A stretch of DNA of 64,000 bases from Paragonimus skrjabini miyazakii. Lineage: Eukaryota; Platyhelminthes; Trematoda; Plagiorchiida; Troglotrematidae. Of this stretch, positions 56,340 to 64,000 are shown one piece after another (the stretch's first letter is position 1; every line of letters begins with the position of its first letter). The notes beneath the pieces are model-generated. The model saw only the letters and a list, made by a program, of their open reading frames with translations, did not search any database and was not told the DNA's origin. The position numbers and the translations under genes were made by a program. The stretch covers positions 70,551-134,550 of the forward strand of contig JTDE01000149.1 in NCBI GenBank assembly GCA_014338405.1. Reading direction: 5' to 3'.

Positions 56340-59300
56340 TTGACCCATATAAATGTGTTATATTTGGCGTGGTGATGAATCACCGAATACAAACTAGTTC
56401 TAGTAGAATATGTCCTGGTCAGTCTGTTCTTAATTCTATGCGGATTGATAAGGCGGGTCGTCGGACTGGTTTTATATAGCCTAGTAAAAACCAAGTGATA
56501 TACTTTGAAAGTTTGTTGACCGGTTGTATAAAGTAACTACGAAATGCCTACAGTTCAGGGTTAATTTTACTGATAAACTAAGTTTTATTACCCAGTGGTA
56601 AAATGGCCGAAATTGACTGGTTTTAGAACGAAGATGATATAACTATGGTAGTTATGAAGCCGGAAATCTGACACATTCATCAAGAGCATTTAGTTTTCGA
56701 CTTTGTTTATGCTTTAGTCACAATAAATTTGTAATATGTGTTAAAAATGTTCTGGGTTATGTCGACGTGGTCTCGGCCCAATAATCAGCAAGTGATTTAA
56801 CATAAAAAATGATCATGCTTTTTTGGGGGTTGATGAAAACATTATAGCGTCAACCCTCAGCCGCTCAAAGTAGAACGGCGTATCAGTTATTCACTTGTGC
56901 GGTGCCCATAGTGTATTACTGTTTTGATCAAATATCCCAAATTGATTGCCAAGCGTTTTCGGTTGCAAACCTTATTCCTTGGTAGTCAGGAAAAAAATTA
57001 TAAATGGTGCATGTAAATTTACTCAGTGCACGTTGAGTCGTCCATTTTCGTGGTTACTAGGTGCCCTTTTTGATTACGGAAAAGGATGAATGGTAATTTT
57101 CAGTGCAACAGCGGTATTTTTACAAAAGCTGTGAATTATCTTTCAAAACCTCAAGCAATATGTCGAAACTTTGCTGTTCTGACGGTTGACTGAGTAGAGA
57201 TAAGCCCTGTCTGAAATGTCACATTCTTGTCATATTCCAATCTCGTCCATTTGGTCTTTTCTTGACAGAACAATGTTTGCTTGAGGCCAAACCAGAACTG
57301 GTTGCATCAACTGAAGTTAACAGACTGAAACATAATCTTAGGTTACGAAATGTTCATATATTAAATTATCGTTTTATTGATATTGCACTGCAAGCAAATT
57401 ATTACTTAGGAACATCATCGAATGGCTGCCTGGAAATCAGTAGACCAGCCTAAATAATAACATTAGGGAAGAGTAAAAATTCTGCCGTAAAACATTTGCC
57501 TTTTAGAGTGAACCGTCAGGCGTTCGAACTGTTTCATTAATTATCTTTTCCACTCGACAAGCTTATTCTGCTTTTTGTAGCAGCTTCAAACAGTTATATC
57601 TAAATCAAAGTTACCGGGGTATTAGTCAATAGGTTAATATCATTAACATTAACGTGAATATGGATATATTTTCTATGTACTCCTAATCCTACTGACGGGC
57701 AGTGACTGTCGCTCACCAATACAAATATATAACCGAAAACTATCACGCGGGTGCAAATGCTAATCTCGAGCACATTTATCAGACTGAATCATTTCGATGG
57801 TAACTTGATCCCAGAAAGCACAAACTGTAATTATGTATAGTGTGTAAACTTTCGCCGGTGCTCAAAGTAGTTTATCAGTTCATTCCAAGCGATCCAACAA
57901 ATCATTTCACTTTGATGTTAATTATTATAATAATATCTGTGAACCTTCAAGCTGAAGCCAAAACTTCCCTGCAGAGAAGCTTTGCTAGTGGAATTTAAAA
58001 ATGGCCAACAACGTGATGTAAAATGTTACATGCAGAGGTGTGGTGTAAAATAGTTCGTGTTGCGTTAATCACTGCTGTCACAGGTCTCTATGGTTTGGTG
58101 GACAGTAAACAACTTCAAGTCAGTTTGATGCCCCCCCCCAACTAAAACCAAAAGAGCACAAATCGTTCTAACTCTCTGACATCCGGTTTACGGACGTATG
58201 TATTCGTGTGAGAACGGCACTATCTTTTGAACTAATACTAACCTTACCTTTTTACGTGCGTCCTTTGAATTAACTAAATTCAGCTGAAAGTCATACATAT
58301 CAAGGCGAAACCAGTTAAAAATCCAACAATTCGTTAATTGTTTTGTCAAATTATGTCGGGGTTTCTCGAAATAGACAAATATCAAGCAATAGCAGACAGT
58401 AGATACTGACGTCAGTAGTGTTGACCAAATTGGCAAAGAGTCACACCTCACCAGTTTATTGCACCCTTTTCTTTCAGGATTTGTAAACAGCTAACTAGTT
58501 TTTATTCGATCAGGCGAGTTTTGTATCGTTTTCCCTCCCTTTCATTATATTGTCTGAAACAGCCAGAAGACTTTAGTCGCGCTATGTTTACCTGCTTGTT
58601 AACCCGTTCTATTTCCAATAACCAATATAACGATTAGATATACTGAAGGTGAACTTTTAACGAAACATCGACTGAACTAACGTTGACAAAAGACACCATC
58701 AGCATTCCTTAGTTAGACTGATCACAACAAATAACCGGAATCCCTCAGGTATGCTCCACGCAGGGTTACTAGCGAAGTAGCAGCCAGAGAACTGATATGC
58801 TGTTGCCTGAATAAGCTTGAAACTGGTAGCCTCTTAAATGCAGAGTGTACGCGAAACGTTGCACAACAGACACCAGCGGAAGAAGCTCCGGCGGAGGGGT
58901 GATGGAAAATTACGCCAATCGTTTGTCAAACACACAGATGACCAATAAGCACTCAAGTTTGCAGTTGCATAACTTCCCATCTATCAAGCTGCAGGCAAAA
59001 CAGTTGCAAGAGCCAGTAGGACAGAACGAGAAAAATCTTCAGTAACCACTGTCAGTGGCATAGTCAGGACGATATACTTCAGCTCAAAATTTCAATGTAC
59101 GCATCGTAAGAAGAAGTGACAAGAACCTGAAATGAATCTTGTTGACTTGTTCCATCAAACATGGGATTGAAAGTAAAATTCAATCCTACACTCTGAGTTA
59201 CTTAAATACACAGGCAAATACGAATTTATCTTAGAATGAGCCAAAACGGTCATTTTATGTGATACAAAAAGCAGACAATATTTTCTTGTCGCTTTTACGA

Positions 59301-62300
59301 GTTCAAAACAATTAGTGGCGTCAGTTTTGACATATCCCGGACCAGGCTACGATGAAATGTTAGAATCGAGGGCAACAGTGCTTGAGATCTGATACACTTG
59401 ACTTTCGTTTACATCTCACTTATGTGTTATACACATAGACAGATGGCTTAATGGTAAAATTTCTCTTGACTTTCATTGGTCTATACTCTACTAGAACACG
59501 CGAAAGAAAAACGTTTTATTCCTGGCATAAACGGTGTAGTCAATACTGCCATCAAGAAAATAAGAGCTTAAAGCACATCAGTTCAAAAACTTATTTTTGT
59601 CAATGTTTGCGCGGTAATACAGATGCTTAATCATGCCCATTTGTTCAACAGATTAACACTCCTGAGAGAAGGGGGATATGCCTTTCTAAGATATTAACTT
59701 AAAAATGGACAAAGGTATTCAGCGAATTATTCACCATAGAGAAGCAGGCACATACGTGTATAACTATGGTCACAGTCATGCGTATTAAAACGGAATAGCA
59801 GTCCACTGCATTTCACAAACGGAACAGCATACAAATCGAATTCAAGCGGTGTGCTGCACGGCCAAGATTTATTCACTGAAAATAATCTTTGTGAGGGCGA
59901 TTTCTCAGAAGCACTTTTTTTAAACATTTGAGAGTCAACAAAACTTAAATTGTAAAAAGCAAGACGGAACCGTTTTTATCCAAGTGCCACTTAAAGGTAG
60001 CGGCGACTGCGTGAGTTCCATGAAGATCAGTTCTCGCAAGCAACCATGCGGCACCTGTGGTCTACGTTCAGTTTGTCATATCCTCAGTTCTCTTATTCTT
60101 CTGTAAACAGAGGCCGTGCATTAAAACCTCATCAACCTGTAACACTTCTTTCACTTGTCTTTGTGAAGTATGTTACATCGATCGATCATCAAGTGAAATA
60201 TGGTAAAACACAGGAAGTGAACGTCAGCTGACGATCACTTCCGCTGAATGTTAATCGATTATTTCGAACGATGTATTGCAGACCGGGCATCAAAAAAAAG
60301 GCCGTCCGGAAACAAGTGTTAGCTATTGCCAGGGCTGTTGGAGAAAGTCCACTTGTTCCAATACGATATCATGACGGGTTGCAAACATCACGGCTTCAGA
60401 TCGAGCTGATCGGTGGATGACTTGAACAGTTCAACTAACGGACAAGATTGACATAACTGAGCATTCAAGCTGTCAACAGATGAGTGGTTATTATCTCAAC
60501 ATTTTTCAATAATTGGGATCGATAATTTGAGTATTGTCCATCAATGACATATACGTACGCGTTCCCCTAAAGTTGAAATTTTTCGGGGGTGAGCTGTCCT
60601 CATTACCTTTACAAACGGAGTGTCACTGTGTCGTCATGTCATGCTTAATTGATAAAATGGCTAGGGATGAATCCGAAAGTAGAATTTTGAGAGAATTGTA
60701 ACAATCTACGAATATATGATTAAATTCCAAAAGTTAATATCGTACTCCCATTCTTACAAAACGGTTTAACGATTGCTTAAAGCCTAATATTAGACATATA
60801 AATATGCTGAACGCACCTTAACTCTCTTCCAGTTACACAGAAGATGATAAAATCCCAGTGCGCTGTAATAAACTTGTCAATTTTGCCCTACCAAATAACA
60901 CCGAGAAAGAAGCCTGTGGAACAGAATGACAAAACTGTGTTACAGTTTATCCCATGGGGAAAATGTTTATCACGGTTACAAAACATTTTTGATCCAAATG
61001 TAATCAGCAACATAGATCAGCACCACTGAATTCATGCATTTTTGAATTCTCTAATTCTTTCCTAGTTTGTTTCTCCGTATTCTACAAAGTGTCATTTCAA
61101 GTTTCAAATAAACTCTACAAACACCAAGCTGAAATACTGAGTTTTGATTCAATTTATCTTACCGATGTAAAAGGCTTTGCTATTTTAGATTGTATCAGAC
61201 ATAATTTATGGAGGTACGGAATAACGCAAAATATTTTGTGTTCATGTCAGTCGGTGTATTTCTTTCTTTCTTGTAAAGGACGCTTGTTTCGCAAGTTAGC
61301 GTTTAAATTTCGGGAAAAGGATTTTTCACATGCATTCTGACGAAAGAATATACTCTCTGTATAAATAAATTTTGTCCGCACCTCATGCTATCAGATTGCG
61401 TTTTCTCTGACAAACAGAGCTATGAAATACACAGTGAACGGATACGGATGAAAAGTGGGGACGATCGAACTTGAGCTGTTTGCACACATAAAGTATTACT
61501 GAAAAATCATCATACTAGTGACAAATAAGTTAGTTGAGGATCAAAAAATAATCGGAAGTCCGTGCGTCACAATTTGTTGGTAACGTTCGGAAATCAACAT
61601 AGTGAACTTATTCAAAAGACAGATGATGTAACGGTGGCTTCGTCGTCCGGTTGTAGAACATAACACTGTCATAAACTTAACGTTTTGGCAAGATTAATGT
61701 GGCATATTACCGAAAGACGTATCATCTACAGAAGAGAAGCAGTATCAGCATATGTATGGTCAATTGAATAGGGTGGATAACACAACAGTCACAAAGCTAC
61801 ACTTGTCAACTAACTATGACTGTCTTTTGTTTCTTTCACGAACGAGCCTACTCTGCTGTAAACACCACCAAATTGTCCAATACTGTTGTTTGAACCTCAT
61901 ATTTTTATTTAATCATGGGAAAAGTACACACAATTAGGTTGTTGGGATGTAATATATCTTTAACGCAAAGCTGGGAAGTGATTGGAATATCCACCTACAA
62001 GGCATCCTACGTTATACCATCAAAAAACCGTGAACTTCACCATAACACAGCACTTATGTTTTAAAGATACTAAGACCATTGTTGACATCCGTTGTAAAAT
62101 CACAAATGATTCTGCGACTCTATCATCTTTGTCCCCACCTGTCACGATGTGGTAAACCCCGGAAGCGATAGTTACATTATAGTAAACTTAATTCATACAT
62201 TTCAGTTGTAATTAGTCAGATAATAAGTAAGAACAACTACCCTTATTTGCTAAACTGTTTTGCGATATGTTGGGTTCCCAAAACAAATTTATCTTACTAA

Positions 62301-64000
62301 TTAGAGCTTTAAATGTCACTTACTTTTTCTATAAAAATAAATGGTTTACTATCTAAAAATATTTGTCTTCTGTAATATAAACGCCTCTATCGATTAATCA
62401 CCCCAAGTTGGTCTTGCTGCGTTCTGACGCTTTTGGATTTAAAATGCAAATCGTATTCCATTGTCAGAAGAAAAATTAGATATCAGAAATTCAAAGAAAA
62501 CGTTTTGCACGAAAGTAAACGTTAATGAGGGAAATACGAATCGTTAGCCATACCAAAAAATGAGTTCCCAGTGGCAACTATGTTTTTCACGCCAAATTAT
62601 TTAATGTTATGTCCGTTTTTGACAATCGAATAGTGGTTGAGCAAATGAGTACTCCGGTTGGAGAAAGCAAAACCCTTTTAAATCAAAATGTAAATGAGCG
62701 GTCAGCAAACGACTTGGTAATCAGTGATTGTGTGCGCATGCGTGTGGACGACAGCCACTAAAGAAGACAAAATAGGGAACTCATAATCAGCGGAATGATT
62801 GCCCTCGAGGGACTATCTCTTATTTTGGCATGGACTGACTACGTAGCAGCAATAAACACTGACAGATACACGCACAAACAGGGATATATACATAAACGAA
62901 AGATTTAACCTAGACAGAAGTATGAAACATTATGTTCAACCTCAATTATCAGAATTGAAAAAGTCAAATCGTTTACGATTTTACGTTAGCGAATTTATAA
63001 AATTACCATGAGTTCCTAATTTATAGTATTACACTTCGATGTTCTGATGCATCTATGATTTACTAGATATAACACAGAATTATAGCTCGTCTTATTTCAA
63101 AAAATATTTTTTAAATAGACAATTTGAACAAGGTACTCGTCAAACTTCGTGTACCACATAGAATATCGGCTGCATTGGATTCATGCTGATAAAAATGTAT
63201 TTATACACACACTTATGTATACTGAACGCAACCTAAAATCGATGGTGATTCTCGCACTTACATAGAATTTGCAATCAGCTACTTGCGGACGAAAGCACTA
63301 TATTCGATCGACCGGGAGTAAAACACTGGCTACGTCTTCATGACACATCCGTGTTGACTGCTGAGCCAGTGGCTTCACAGTAGGCACCATTGACCTATCG
63401 GGTCCAAAGGACCAGTTGCATTAGATTGTGAGAAGCGCTTGGGTTGTTTGATCAACTCAGGAGGAGATACGACACAATATACCTCAATTTCTACTATCGA
63501 AGGTTTCAACAAAATTCTGTTCTGAAAAACTGTTTAGCTGAAGTATCCGCATTAAAATCTGACAAGTTAACTTGATCTTCTTTCGATTCAGTTTGCTTTG
63601 GTAATTATTATTGCAAATCTAGCGTTAAGGTATACTCTTTGTGCTTTTTGCGTACGGTTGACTAAATCTGACAGTTTGCACTGTGAAAATTTGTAGTGCA
63701 ACTTTTTGCGGCATTGCAACTTATATTCGATATGATTTGCTCGCCAATTTGCGCCACCTTTTCTGCAACAGTGAAGTTTATGCTATTAAGTAGTTAGTAT
63801 TTTATTCTACACATTTATTATTAGGCCTGTTTTACGATGAGTGTTTTATTTACTTAGTTATACAAAGAACCACACAGATATACCGTTTGAATTTTTCTAG
63901 GGTTACATTAAAATTGGTCACGGATGCTTAATCATTTCTTTATCAACGATCGGTTGCAACAGAGTATATAAAGGCATAAGTGAAATTTCATAATGTGTGT
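56340..64000. other. Stretch without a recognisable gene
   Basis: Frames are 87 codons or shorter and show no domain. An exon-like frame at 57262-57453 starts next to a good acceptor-like tract (TTGGTCTTTTCTTGACAG) and another at 58845-59045 is polar and Gln/Asn-rich; neither is recognisable. A run of nine C lies at 58131-58139. No SINE copy with both promoter boxes was found. Confidence 0.45.

Noticed and set aside
59440..59480. Box A-like TGGCTTAATGGTAAAA near 59447
   Set aside because: No B box within the expected distance; may be a very old SINE but unsupported.
1..64000. CRISPR arrays, operons, ribosomal RNA genes
   Set aside because: No regularly spaced direct repeats, no clustered genes and no conserved rRNA stretches were seen on either strand.

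Overview
This is a gene-poor stretch of eukaryotic nuclear DNA. It is A+T-rich by eye, has a 126-base N gap at 51858-51983, and almost all open frames are at chance length. Nothing is organised like a prokaryote: there are no operons, ribosome binding sites or CRISPR arrays. The retroelement mix (degenerate Penelope-like elements, a non-LTR retrotransposon resembling the RTE-type SR2 elements of schistosomes, and two tRNA-derived SINE families) and the one intact gene fit an invertebrate, most likely a flatworm such as a digenean fluke. That placement is an inference.

Layout. 1-9500: no recognisable gene. 9504-10680: two oppositely oriented pieces of Penelope-like reverse transcriptase. 11325-11686: a tRNA-derived SINE (family 1) on the minus strand. 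11700-24980: about 13 kb without a recognisable gene, with one unexplained 153-codon frame. 24990-26270: a decayed Penelope-like element in which both the reverse transcriptase and the GIY-YIG-like endonuclease ends can be read. 26795-27156: a second family 1 SINE. 31768-31932: two family 2 SINE pieces head to head. 33990-35180: a decayed non-LTR retrotransposon 3' half. 36324-36475: an eroded family 1 SINE. 39487-39600: another family 2 SINE. 44302-46566: the only convincing gene, an uninterrupted 754-codon frame for a single-pass LRR-plus-immunoglobulin cell-surface receptor, with a possible TATA box just before it and an AATAAA just after. 52365-52535: a 56-codon frame of uncertain status. 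53418-55020: a large imperfect inverted repeat with a family 1 SINE nested in its right arm. 55890-56240: the endonuclease end of a third Penelope-like copy. 56340-64000: nothing recognisable.

The most unusual observation is in the family 1 SINEs. Two of three well-preserved copies carry, at their 5' end, an inverted copy of their own 3' tail, so each is bounded by 45-75 bp inverted repeats like a MITE. Yet they keep an internal tRNA-type promoter (box A and box B) and have flanking duplications of 10 and 12 bp, against 8 bp for the copy without the inverted 5' segment. The 8-bp duplication also shows that this last copy jumped into one arm of the large inverted repeat after the repeat had formed.
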